Below, one piece after another: positions 23,826-31,017 of a DNA stretch of 55,155 nt (positions are counted from its first letter, which is position 1; each line of letters starts with the position of its first letter). The translations under genes were made by a program, and so were the position numbers. The notes below the pieces were generated by a model, which saw only the letters and a list, made by a program, of their open reading frames with translations, ran no database searches and had not been told where the DNA came from. The stretch comes from Chloracidobacterium sp. (GTDB lineage: Bacteria; Acidobacteriota; Blastocatellia; Pyrinomonadales; Pyrinomonadaceae), in the NCBI GenBank assembly GCA_016711345.1, contig JADJTD010000003.1:1-55155 (forward strand), written 5' to 3'.

Positions 23826-25649
23826 GTGAAAAAAATTTTACTTTCGCTTCTTGTGTTACTTCTGGTCGGCTCGTGTGTAGCCAACCAGACTCCTGCTCCA
23901 GTAGATCCATTGCTGGAGGCTGGTCGCGCCCAGGCAACCGCGGACGCAAAGTTGCGCGAAGTTGAATATTACGGCATCCAATTAACAGGCACGGCAGAAG
24001 CGCCATTAAAAGCCTTTACCCTTACCGCAGCGGATATCACCCTTCAAAGCGCCTACGCACTCGGTACAGAAACCGCCGCTGTAAAAACCCAATCAGCAAA
24101 CCTGACAGCCACGGCAACCCTATGGACTCCAACTCCAACATTTACGCCGACCCCGAATGCGACTCAAACCCTGTCATTTGCTCAGCTAGACGCTCAGGTG
24201 CAGGAGATCCAAAACGACACGGCTTTGGATAACCTGAAAGTTGACCGCGCAAGAAAGTCTAACGATTTTTGGACTATTGCATTGCCAATATTTTTATTGT
24301 GCGCATTGCTGGCAGTTGCGTACATAGCGATCACATATTCGCGCACGATCCGAAAACGAGAAGTCAAACGCGATGCGCATGGCAATGCGCCGTTGATCGT
24401 GGATATTGTGGACGGTTTTATCACTGACATGGATGCCAGCCCAAATTACTCAACAAATCCAAAACTTCCGCCGGTCACAGCCTCGCGCCAGGACGGTCAG
24501 CGAGCGATACAAGCGCAAATTCTGAAAAAACTTCCTTCTACTAGTTCTGCAAAAATTGAGGCGGCGCCGCAGCCTGTTATACCTGCCGAAAAGCGGATAG
24601 AAGTTCTGCCAGAGCAAAAAACGGAGGAAAAATTACTTCCGCTCCCGTCATGGGAAATGCTCCGTAATTGGAATTTTGCCAATGGCTTGCCTTATGGAGT
24701 GAACGCGAGGACAGGAGAGCTCGAAGCATGGGATTATTCAAAACTCCCACACCTGTCTGTGTTTGGAATGACTGGCTCTGGAAAATCTCGCCGCTTCTTG
24801 CGCCCACTGGTCGCCTCGATGCTCGCCGCGAATCAGAGAGTATTGCTTCTCGGAAAAGAAACAGACTTCCAGCCGTTTGTCTCACATCCAAACGCGCTGG
24901 TGATCCCTGTCTATGAACTAACCGAACGCGACGAAGCTGCAAAATACTCCTACGCTCTTGAGCAATGCGTGAAAGAGCAGAATATCCGTGCCCGCCACCT
25001 GGTAGAAGTCGGCGCATCCACATGGCAACGTGCAGGTTACGAAAATACGTTTATCGTTTTGGATGAGATCGGAAACGCCCTGCGCCAAATGCCAAAAGAC
25101 GTGGCTCGGATGAGTTTCAATCATGTTGTTTCTCTGGTGAATGAAGGCCGCAAAGTCGGCTTCAATGTGGTCTTTTCGTCTCAGCGGCCAAAGAGCTTCA
25201 TCGACCTGACAACCCAATGCGGACAGGCTGTATTCCTTGTACGCAATGACCGCGAGAGCGGATACGCGCTCGGACAGCCAGGCGCGGAACGTCTCCGCGA
25301 AGGATATTTCTTTGCGCGATTTGGCGATCTAAAACTTGCAGGTGCATTCGAGCCTGACGACGCTCAGATTATAGACTTGCTCAAAAGCGTAACTGTGAAG
25401 ACTCTCGAAAAGCCGAAATGGATTGAAGCCAAACAATCTGCCAATGCTCCGTTGATCATTCCGCAGGAAACTCAAGAAAGTCTCGAAGCTGGTCGTATTA
25501 AATCGCTACATGCGGAAGGAAAGACTGAAGGCGAGATTATCCGTGAGATATGGGGTGTCTATGGCGGCGGCTCGTTCTACAATCGCCGCGAACAGGTAAG
25601 AAAAGTTTTGACTTCTTCTTCTCCTGAAATCACCGTAAACCGCCAATAA
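23826..25649 (+). CDS. Lipobox-bearing, membrane-anchored FtsK/HerA-like ATPase
   Basis: 607 residues from GTG 23826. N-terminus: Lys-Lys-hydrophobic stretch then 'LLVGSC', a lipobox. A Thr/Pro linker ('TPTPTFTPTP') follows, then a transmembrane helix at about 151-170 and an ATPase domain with Walker A 'GMTGSGKS' (about 315-322) and Walker B 'FIVLDEIG' (about 409-416), then 'SSQRPKSF'. The C-terminus has a winged-helix-like 'EGEIIREIWGV'. The ATPase resembles FtsK/TraG/HerA DNA pumps. A lipoprotein-plus-helix anchor on such a pump is odd. Possible role: moving phage or plasmid DNA at the membrane. Confidence 0.7.
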   Translation: MKKILLSLLVLLLVGSCVANQTPAPVDPLLEAGRAQATADAKLREVEYYGIQLTGTAEAPLKAFTLTAADITLQSAYALGTETAAVKTQSANLTATATLWTPTPTFTPTPNATQTLSFAQLDAQVQEIQNDTALDNLKVDRARKSNDFWTIALPIFLLCALLAVAYIAITYSRTIRKREVKRDAHGNAPLIVDIVDGFITDMDASPNYSTNPKLPPVTASRQDGQRAIQAQILKKLPSTSSAKIEAAPQPVIPAEKRIEVLPEQKTEEKLLPLPSWEMLRNWNFANGLPYGVNARTGELEAWDYSKLPHLSVFGMTGSGKSRRFLRPLVASMLAANQRVLLLGKETDFQPFVSHPNALVIPVYELTERDEAAKYSYALEQCVKEQNIRARHLVEVGASTWQRAGYENTFIVLDEIGNALRQMPKDVARMSFNHVVSLVNEGRKVGFNVVFSSQRPKSFIDLTTQCGQAVFLVRNDRESGYALGQPGAERLREGYFFARFGDLKLAGAFEPDDAQIIDLLKSVTVKTLEKPKWIEAKQSANAPLIIPQETQESLEAGRIKSLHAEGKTEGEIIREIWGVYGGGSFYNRREQVRKVLTSSSPEITVNRQ

Positions 25650-25683
25650 TCCCAAGAAGAAGTAGAAGAAGAAGCGAAAAAAA

Positions 25684-26625
25684 ATGACAACTTTTGGAAA
25701 CGCAAATGAGCAAGTCAAACCATCCACCCAGGCGAATAGCCGTCTTGTGCGCGGGATTATTTACGTCTTGGAAGAGTGGCGAGTCCTGACTGTCGTGTTC
25801 GAGCGGACGTTCACCAGCAACATGGCGGCTACAGTCCCGTGGATCGCGCCACTCATTCCCGCCAGTTTTGCGCTAAAGAATGCCGCTGAGAAGCTGCATG
25901 TTCAAAATGGCGTGGAGTACATTATCGCCGCATCGATCGAAGGATTGGGAATGTCTGTGACCTCGACCGCGTTCGAGTTGTGGGATTGGAGTGATAAGAA
26001 CAGAGACGCTAAGATGTCGGCTCCGATTCGGATATCCATCGGAACAGTTGTTTTTTACATCGTGATCGTCATCGCGGTAAATGTTGGGTTGGACCTTGGT
26101 TGGGCGGACTGGGTCATTAGAGCTATGTTGTCCCTCTTATCCATTCCTGCGATTGTCACCCTGGCGCTACGGTCTCAACATTCTCGCCGTATTGCTGAGC
26201 AGGAAGCCGCCAAAATTGCGGCGGATCTGCGAGAGCTTGCACAGCAGGAAGAGAAGGTTCGCGTCGATGAAATATCTGCCGAGGCGCAGCGCAAGCAGTT
26301 AGAGTTCGAACTTGAGCAAAAGCGCCTTGATGCCGAAGCCCGCAGAGTTCTGAAACTCGAAAGGGCGCGTGCAAAAACTTCCATCACTTCTGAAAGTAGT
26401 TCCGGAAGTAATGGAAGTTCTGAAACCAGTTCCGAAACTAAGCCGGCTTTTAGAACTGGTCGGAAGCCAACCCACAGAGACGCCGTGTTCAATTACATCG
26501 AGACTTACATACAGACACATGGAGGCATCCCGACATTTACAGAGGTAGAGCAGGAATTAAAACTTCCGCAAAGCACCGCCTCCCGCTTGCGCGGAGAGTG
26601 GTTGAAAGAAAGAGGAAATAGTTAG
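25684..26625 (+). CDS. Membrane protein with coiled coil and C-terminal winged helix
   Basis: 313 residues. Transmembrane helices at about 118-139 and 144-160, and possibly one near 50-65; a long charged coiled coil at 165-235 (Glu/Gln/Arg rich); a Ser/Glu/Thr linker; then a winged-helix-like end ('GGIPTFTEVEQELKLPQSTA'). It starts 35 bases after the ATPase gene, so the two may work together. The topology suggests a membrane-tethered DNA-binding protein. Family not recognised. Confidence 0.65.
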   Translation: MTTFGNANEQVKPSTQANSRLVRGIIYVLEEWRVLTVVFERTFTSNMAATVPWIAPLIPASFALKNAAEKLHVQNGVEYIIAASIEGLGMSVTSTAFELWDWSDKNRDAKMSAPIRISIGTVVFYIVIVIAVNVGLDLGWADWVIRAMLSLLSIPAIVTLALRSQHSRRIAEQEAAKIAADLRELAQQEEKVRVDEISAEAQRKQLEFELEQKRLDAEARRVLKLERARAKTSITSESSSGSNGSSETSSETKPAFRTGRKPTHRDAVFNYIETYIQTHGGIPTFTEVEQELKLPQSTASRLRGEWLKERGNS

Positions 26626-26632
26626 GAGCTTT

Positions 26633-26731
26633 ATGGAAAAAAAGGCAAAAAGCAATTTAATCATTATTGTCTTATTATTTACTTGGGCTGCAACCTACTG
26701 GATTGCCATCGTCATCAACGGCATGTTTTGA
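26633..26731 (+). CDS. Single-helix membrane peptide (32 aa)
   Basis: TTAGGAG 5 bases before ATG 26633. Basic start 'MEKKAKSN' then 'LIIIVLLFTWAATYWIAIVI', one membrane helix. The first residues resemble those of the 43-aa membrane peptide at 10873 (MEK-A). Unknown function. Confidence 0.5.
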   Translation: MEKKAKSNLIIIVLLFTWAATYWIAIVINGMF

Positions 26732-26736
26732 TATTT

Positions 26737-26862
26737 ATGATCATTATCGTTTACGACTCAGGGAAAGTTTTTATAATGGATTCATCCTTGCTTTATGATC
26801 CATTCCCGCAACCTGCAACCAAAGCAAACGAACAAATCAAAGAAAATCAAGCATTGGAGTAG
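26737..26862 (+). CDS. Small hypothetical protein (41 aa)
   Basis: ATG 26737 is 5 bases after the previous stop, and the ribosome site of the next gene (TTGGAG) lies in its last codons. Begins 'MIIIVYDSGKVFIMDSS'; the rest is polar. Support is mainly the tight spacing. Confidence 0.4.
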   Translation: MIIIVYDSGKVFIMDSSLLYDPFPQPATKANEQIKENQALE

Positions 26863-26864
26863 TT

Positions 26865-27404
26865 ATGTTCACTAATTTTGATTTTGAACCAGAAAAAAAA
26901 GAAAACAAATTACAGTATTTTGACGACGTAAAATCATCAGATGGTTGGGAAGGGCACACAACATCAAAAACCGTTGAACGAATAATTCAGGAAATCCAGA
27001 ACAACCTTGCCTTGCTCGACTGTGTTTTTGTCAGTTGCGAAAAAGGAAAATTCGGTGAGCGGCTTGGTTTTCGTATTCATTTCGCCATGAAATCAAAAAC
27101 TGGAGAAATGGTATCCAGTCGTTTGAATATTGCCTGTTTGCCGTTACGAAAAAAGTTTATTCGTCGTGGGACCAAAGATAACCGCATTGAGGGAACGCAA
27201 AAGATGGCTCTTTACATGACAGCCAAGGCTATAAAAGGAATGTACTTCCTCAATGTCCTATCCCCTGAATTTATCCCGTTCATGTCCCTGATATTGCAGG
27301 GAAATCAAACACTTGGGCAATTATGGATCACTCGTGGCGGGTTGACACCCCTTCTTCCGAGTCCGGTGGATGTGTTCGATGCTGAGGTTATAAACGATAA
27401 ATAA
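26865..27404 (+). CDS. Hypothetical protein (179 aa)
   Basis: ATG 26865 with GGAG 6 bases upstream. Alpha/beta protein with a central basic segment ('LPLRKKFIRRGTKDNRIEGT'). No family recognised. Last gene before a 335-bp repeat-rich gap. Confidence 0.65.
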   Translation: MFTNFDFEPEKKENKLQYFDDVKSSDGWEGHTTSKTVERIIQEIQNNLALLDCVFVSCEKGKFGERLGFRIHFAMKSKTGEMVSSRLNIACLPLRKKFIRRGTKDNRIEGTQKMALYMTAKAIKGMYFLNVLSPEFIPFMSLILQGNQTLGQLWITRGGLTPLLPSPVDVFDAEVINDK

Positions 27405-27406
27405 TA

Positions 27407-27604
27407 TTTCACGAAGCGCGTCCCAAGCGTTTCTAAGACCCAGTTGGGCAACTCTGCATATCGTTACCCAGATTCCTGATTTCCGCGTGTCCCAAGAAGC
27501 CTGATTCCAAAATCGCGTCACAAGCCCAGATAAGCCCGAAATTAGCACATGCAGCATACTGTATCAAGTAGCTGCATGTTTTTTTTCGTCTAAGGAAGTC
27601 TCAA
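27407..27604. repeat. 198-bp intergenic repeat, copy B
   Basis: Gap-free partner of 8213-8410, including the GCGTC-AAG motifs and the terminator (27547-27586). Immediately followed by sequence related to 14185-14264. Confidence 0.8.
27547..27586 (+). terminator. Terminator within repeat copy B
   Basis: ACATGCAGC (27547-27555) and GCTGCATGT (27571-27579), followed by a run of T. Confidence 0.6.
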
Positions 27605-27650
27605 GAGTTTTTTTTCAGACCATGCGCTACAAGCCTCCGTTCTGGCGTTT

Positions 27651-27734
27651 GACACATAACACACAGACTCAAAGAGAATGACACCTCTCCGGTCGTCCTA
27701 AGCGTATTTAGAACGCGCGTTCTGAACACTTAAC
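27651..27734 (+). repeat. About 80-bp upstream repeat, copy 2
   Basis: Related to 14185-14264: GACACATAACA-ACAGACTC, GACACCTCTC, then the 12-bp element. The downstream ATG is 5 bases away without a ribosome site. Confidence 0.65.
27723..27734 (+). promoter_or_regulatory. 12-bp element, site 8 (TGAACACTTAAC)
   Basis: Ends 5 bases before ATG 27740, as at site 4. Leaderless initiation is possible if it is a core promoter. Confidence 0.65.
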
Positions 27735-27739
27735 AGTGT

Positions 27740-28648
27740 ATGAAAACCAAAGGCGCACCCGATTACAAAAAAGAGATTATCAAGACTCTTGAACGCATTA
27801 CCGCCAGTGGCGTGAGTGCATTCGACATTTTCGATGACTTCTTAAATATCTCGCTGGCCTCTCTCGAAAGACTCCCCGATCACGTCCGCTCGATAGCGCA
27901 AACTGGCAAACCAGCCGATGACACAAAGGAAGTGCAGAAGCGTTTTGAGCGTCCGCGAGAGAGATACCGAAGCAACAATAAATATTATTTCGACCTGTTC
28001 GCCGAAGCGCTGGGCTACCTCTTGCTAAGCGCGGAGGATGACTGGAACGACACCATCGGGGATGTTTACATGGAGTTCGGAATCTCCAACAAGCACAGTG
28101 GGCAATTCTTTACGCCGTTTCACCTTGCAAAGCTGATGGCGGATTTGACAGTGGACAACATCCCTGCGCAGGTTCACGAACGGATAAAAGCCGCGTGCCG
28201 TGAAAACCCACTGGCGCAGGCAATGTTACTGACAGGGTTAATGATTGAAGACCCGGACCAGGCAGAAGCATGGTTTTTCAATAAAGTGCTCCCGGCTGTT
28301 GCTCCTGACATCAAGCCGATCACTGTTTGTGATCCCGCGTGTGGCTCTGGCGTGATGTTTCTCGCCGCCGCGTCTGCGGTTCCGCGCTGGATGCTAGATT
28401 GGAATCTCGTCCGCTTTTATGGCATGGACATTGACCAGACCTGCGTGAATATGGCTCGGCTAAACATCCTCCTGCATGGCTTGAATGGCTTCTCAATCAA
28501 GTGCGCTCTGGCTCTTTCCGAAGTGGAGTTGAAAGCAATCCCCGACCCATACCAGTCCGCCTACCGTGAAGCACAGTCGGCTGAGCTTGAAAGACTGATC
28601 GAGATTACCGAGGAACTTCGATCATGGAAACAATCCTCTTTGCTTTGA
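27740..28648 (+). CDS. N-6 DNA methylase-like protein lacking the NPPY motif
   Basis: 302 residues. The Type I HsdM-like core is visible: 'GQFFTPFHLAKLM' near 121-133 and SAM motif I 'VCDPACGSGVMF' near 197-208, followed by 'FYGMDIDQTCVNMARLNILL'. The chain ends soon after, and no NPP[YF] catalytic tetrad follows, where HsdM has it. It is either a truncated methylase or a SAM-binding regulatory derivative; similar short proteins are found on mobile elements. The gene has no ribosome site. Confidence 0.75.
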   Translation: MKTKGAPDYKKEIIKTLERITASGVSAFDIFDDFLNISLASLERLPDHVRSIAQTGKPADDTKEVQKRFERPRERYRSNNKYYFDLFAEALGYLLLSAEDDWNDTIGDVYMEFGISNKHSGQFFTPFHLAKLMADLTVDNIPAQVHERIKAACRENPLAQAMLLTGLMIEDPDQAEAWFFNKVLPAVAPDIKPITVCDPACGSGVMFLAAASAVPRWMLDWNLVRFYGMDIDQTCVNMARLNILLHGLNGFSIKCALALSEVELKAIPDPYQSAYREAQSAELERLIEITEELRSWKQSSLL

Positions 28649-28660
28649 GTTCTTTCAACG

Positions 28661-28672
28661 TGAACACTTAAT
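28661..28672 (+). promoter_or_regulatory. 12-bp element, site 9 (TGAACACTTAAT)
   Basis: Eighteen bases before ATG 28691, with GGCAGGAG between. Confidence 0.6.
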
Positions 28673-28690
28673 AAGGCAGGAGAAAAAATT

Positions 28691-28861
28691 ATGGCAAATA
28701 AACGCATACTTGTTGTCTGTCACGGTACATACAGAGGTGTTCAGATCCTCGAAAGCGAGGGAAAATTCATTATCTACCTTGGTACGGAACGGTTTGAGTT
28801 TAACGCGCTTCTTGGTGCAACTAATTTTATAAATGAATGGTACGCCCTGAAAAACAACTGA
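28691..28861 (+). CDS. Small hypothetical protein (56 aa)
   Basis: ATG 28691 with AGGAG upstream and a terminator overlapping its stop, so it is a self-contained cassette. Strand-rich start ('KRILVVCHGTYRGVQILESE'), no family recognised. Confidence 0.65.
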   Translation: MANKRILVVCHGTYRGVQILESEGKFIIYLGTERFEFNALLGATNFINEWYALKNN

Positions 28862-28886
28862 TCCCGCTTTAGCGGGATTTTTCTTT
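28861..28886 (+). terminator. Intrinsic terminator
   Basis: ATCCCGCT-TT-AGCGGGAT followed by TTTTCTTT, ending 4 bases before element site 10. Confidence 0.8.
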
Positions 28887-28889
28887 GTC

Positions 28890-28901
28890 TGAACACTTAT
28901 C
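28890..28901 (+). promoter_or_regulatory. 12-bp element, site 10 (TGAACACTTATC)
   Basis: Followed by TGGATAAGAAAATAC; CTTATC-TG-GATAAG is a perfect small dyad here. AAGGAG and ATG 28933 follow. Confidence 0.65.
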
Positions 28902-28932
28902 TGGATAAGAAAATACTACAAGGAGTGAACAG

Positions 28933-30153
28933 ATGAAAGACACCAAAGAACGCAAGAAGAAAGCAGAAAGTGTGACCGGCAAGAAGGCAATTCCCGTTCG
29001 CGTCCAGTTGGACATCCTGCGCGAGAACGGAATCCTGATTGACCTCACCATCACAGGATCGGGCATGTTCACCAAGACCGCAAGTTTTGACGAGATCGGT
29101 TTCCTGCAAGACAACGGCAAGGATGCACGGTATGGATGGATCAAGCCCGGCGCAAAATTCCTCATCCCCGAAGATGCCGTGAAGCGTATCAAAAGCGTAG
29201 TCACCCGAATGCGCCAGGTTTTTGAAGCCCACAGCCGCAAGGTCGCTGGCTTCTCTCCCTACAATTGGATGCCGTACACTGCGCACCCCGCATTTGTCGA
29301 AAAGTGGAAGGAACTTCGAGAAGAATTCTACGAGACAAAAGCGGACATCATCGAACACCGCGACGAGTATGTGGACACTATCTCAACCGAATACGAACGC
29401 ATTGCGCTGAGCGCGTGGAAAGCGATGGCGGCGCAAGATGGCGGCAAGGTCTTCATCGGAAAAGAAGAAATGGACATGGAAGATTTCGTATCTTACATGA
29501 TCGAGAAAGCAATCTCCCTTGTTCCTTCCGTGGAAGCAATCGAAGAAAAACTGCATGCCGATTACATCACTGCGCTGGTTTACAGCGAGCTTGATGTGGA
29601 GAAGGAATCCGCAGAGGTGGCAAAGGTTCGCAGAGAACTTGAGGCAGCGAGTGAAAAATCAGATCTCGAAAACCGCATCCTGCTCGAAGAACTTCGCACA
29701 AAGACAATCCGCAACAATGCCGAGAAGGAAGAACGCGACGTAAAGATCGAGGCCATGCGCCAGGCTGAACTTGAGCACGCGCGGGAGCAGATCAAGGAAA
29801 CCGTCTCGCCCTTCGTCGAGGTGTACAAGAACGCACTATCTGAATGTGTTGACCGCGCCGCGGATCTGCTTGATACCATCCGCAAGGGCGGAGTAGTGCG
29901 CGGAAAGATTGCCGAGAAAGGTCGCGGACTTCTTGAGTTTTATAACATGATGCTCATTCCCGAACTCACCGATGAGCGTATGGTGGACAGGCTGACCGAA
30001 TTACAGAAACTGTTGGGCGAGTCTGGATCGAAGGACGAGTCCCGCGACGTGAGCGCCATCACCGCGAAGCTGAAAGAGATCGTTGAACTTCAAGACACCG
30101 TAGCCGATGAAATCGAAGGCGGCGGCGGTAAATTCTCAGCCATCGAAATCTAA
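28933..30153 (+). CDS. Early coiled-coil protein of the AAA+ module (406 aa)
   Basis: AAGGAG precedes ATG 28933. The N-terminal alpha/beta part is followed by long charged helices (about 210-300, 'VAKVRRELEAASEKSDLENR'). Size and context recall the DUF3150-type proteins found beside AAA+ ATPase genes in phages, but this is only a resemblance. The C-terminal tail 'GGKFSAIEI' matches the tails of proteins at 9553 and 30656. First gene of a block leading to the Ycf46-like ATPase. Confidence 0.65.
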   Translation: MKDTKERKKKAESVTGKKAIPVRVQLDILRENGILIDLTITGSGMFTKTASFDEIGFLQDNGKDARYGWIKPGAKFLIPEDAVKRIKSVVTRMRQVFEAHSRKVAGFSPYNWMPYTAHPAFVEKWKELREEFYETKADIIEHRDEYVDTISTEYERIALSAWKAMAAQDGGKVFIGKEEMDMEDFVSYMIEKAISLVPSVEAIEEKLHADYITALVYSELDVEKESAEVAKVRRELEAASEKSDLENRILLEELRTKTIRNNAEKEERDVKIEAMRQAELEHAREQIKETVSPFVEVYKNALSECVDRAADLLDTIRKGGVVRGKIAEKGRGLLEFYNMMLIPELTDERMVDRLTELQKLLGESGSKDESRDVSAITAKLKEIVELQDTVADEIEGGGGKFSAIEI

Positions 30154-30161
30154 GAGGAACC

Positions 30162-30455
30162 ATGAACAAACAACAGTTGCGAGCACTCAAAGCCATAATC
30201 GAATATCTGGAAGAGGAAGAAGAGGAGCATTTTGAAGAGACGCCAGTCGAGGAACGCGGCGAGCATATCTACAATGACATCATGGTTTTGAGGGAATACT
30301 ATGAACTCGAAAAAAAGATTTGTACCTGTGGTCACACACACAGACAGCATTCGGATGATGGCGTTTGCTTGCACGTTGACAGTGTTGCTTTGAAACATGG
30401 TGGCAGAGGTGGAATTAGTTTTTGCGAATGTGAAACGTTCGTGGCGGAGATCTAA
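30162..30455 (+). CDS. Small Cys/His-rich protein (97 aa)
   Basis: AGAGGAACC before ATG 30162. Acidic helix ('YLEEEEEEHFEE') then a zinc-type cluster: 'CTCGHTHRQHSDDGVCLH' and a later 'CECETF'. Such clusters are common in short phage proteins. It probably binds one zinc ion; partner unknown. Its stop is two bases from the next start. Confidence 0.65.
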   Translation: MNKQQLRALKAIIEYLEEEEEEHFEETPVEERGEHIYNDIMVLREYYELEKKICTCGHTHRQHSDDGVCLHVDSVALKHGGRGGISFCECETFVAEI

Positions 30456-30456
30456 A

Positions 30457-30645
30457 ATGAAAATAGTTGTAGGCAAAAACGAAACGGTCATTTATCCATT
30501 GATTGAACAAAACGACACTGAATTTGATGATGACTTTTGCATTGTGGTCGGAAATTCCTGTACGATGATCAACAACCGGATCGTGGATGAAGACGACCTG
30601 CCGAAGATCATCGAAGGAATTGAGAAAGCTATTGAAATTTTGTAA
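30457..30645 (+). CDS. Small acidic protein (62 aa)
   Basis: ATG 30457 directly follows the previous stop; the ribosome site GGCGGAGA lies in that gene. 'MKIVVGKNETVIYPLIEQND' then an acidic strand-turn pattern. Unknown function, translationally coupled within the module. Confidence 0.6.
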   Translation: MKIVVGKNETVIYPLIEQNDTEFDDDFCIVVGNSCTMINNRIVDEDDLPKIIEGIEKAIEIL

Positions 30646-30655
30646 AGAGGATGCC

Positions 30656-30925
30656 ATGATATATAAATACGGTCCCTACAATCGTTACAAGCAGGTTTTC
30701 GGCGTGACCTCTCACTCGAACCCAAATATAGAACATACAGTAGTCTTCACTGAAAAAGGCGAGTGGCAATGCTCCTGCCCCGCGTGGATCTTCCACACCC
30801 CGCGCAAACCTTGCAAGCACATCCAAGAAGCGATGAAAGAACAGGTGGGACAGACTTTCACGCCGAAAGAGATTACGCCCAAAATCGAAAAATCTCTGAG
30901 CCGCTTTGCAGCAATCGAGGTGTAG
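30656..30925 (+). CDS. SWIM zinc-finger protein (89 aa)
   Basis: AAGAGGATGCC precedes ATG 30656. The SWIM motif is complete: Cys39-x-Cys41, then Cys53-x-His55 ('CSCPAWIFHTPRKPCKHI'). SWIM domains bind DNA or proteins and occur in recombination-associated factors. The tail 'SRFAAIEV' is the same C-terminal signature as in the 406-aa protein and the ArdC-like protein. A terminator follows, then the ATPase gene. Confidence 0.8.
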   Translation: MIYKYGPYNRYKQVFGVTSHSNPNIEHTVVFTEKGEWQCSCPAWIFHTPRKPCKHIQEAMKEQVGQTFTPKEITPKIEKSLSRFAAIEV

Positions 30926-30933
30926 CCACCGAG

Positions 30934-30966
30934 AAAAATCCCGCCCTGATCGGCGGGATTTTTCTT
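30934..30966 (+). terminator. Intrinsic terminator
   Basis: AAAAATCCCGCC (30934-30945), loop CTGATC, GGCGGGATTTTT; ends a few bases before element site 11. Confidence 0.85.
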
Positions 30967-30970
30967 TCCA

Positions 30971-30982
30971 TGAACACTTATC
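30971..30982 (+). promoter_or_regulatory. 12-bp element, site 11 (TGAACACTTATC)
   Basis: Same extended form as site 10 (TGGATAAGAAAATAC follows). AAGGAG and ATG 31018 are downstream. Confidence 0.65.
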
Positions 30983-31017
30983 TGGATAAGAAAATACACC
31001 GAAACAAGGAGAACACC

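Noticed and set aside
28890..28933. Reading the 12-bp element as a standard TGAACA -35 with a -10 in AATACT
   Set aside because: The start would then fall at or beyond the Shine-Dalgarno in several copies, leaving no ribosome site in the mRNA.
30763..31017. 85-residue N-terminal extension of the AAA+ ATPase frame
   Set aside because: It overlaps the SWIM gene and crosses a terminator and element site 11; ATG 31018 has AAGGAG.
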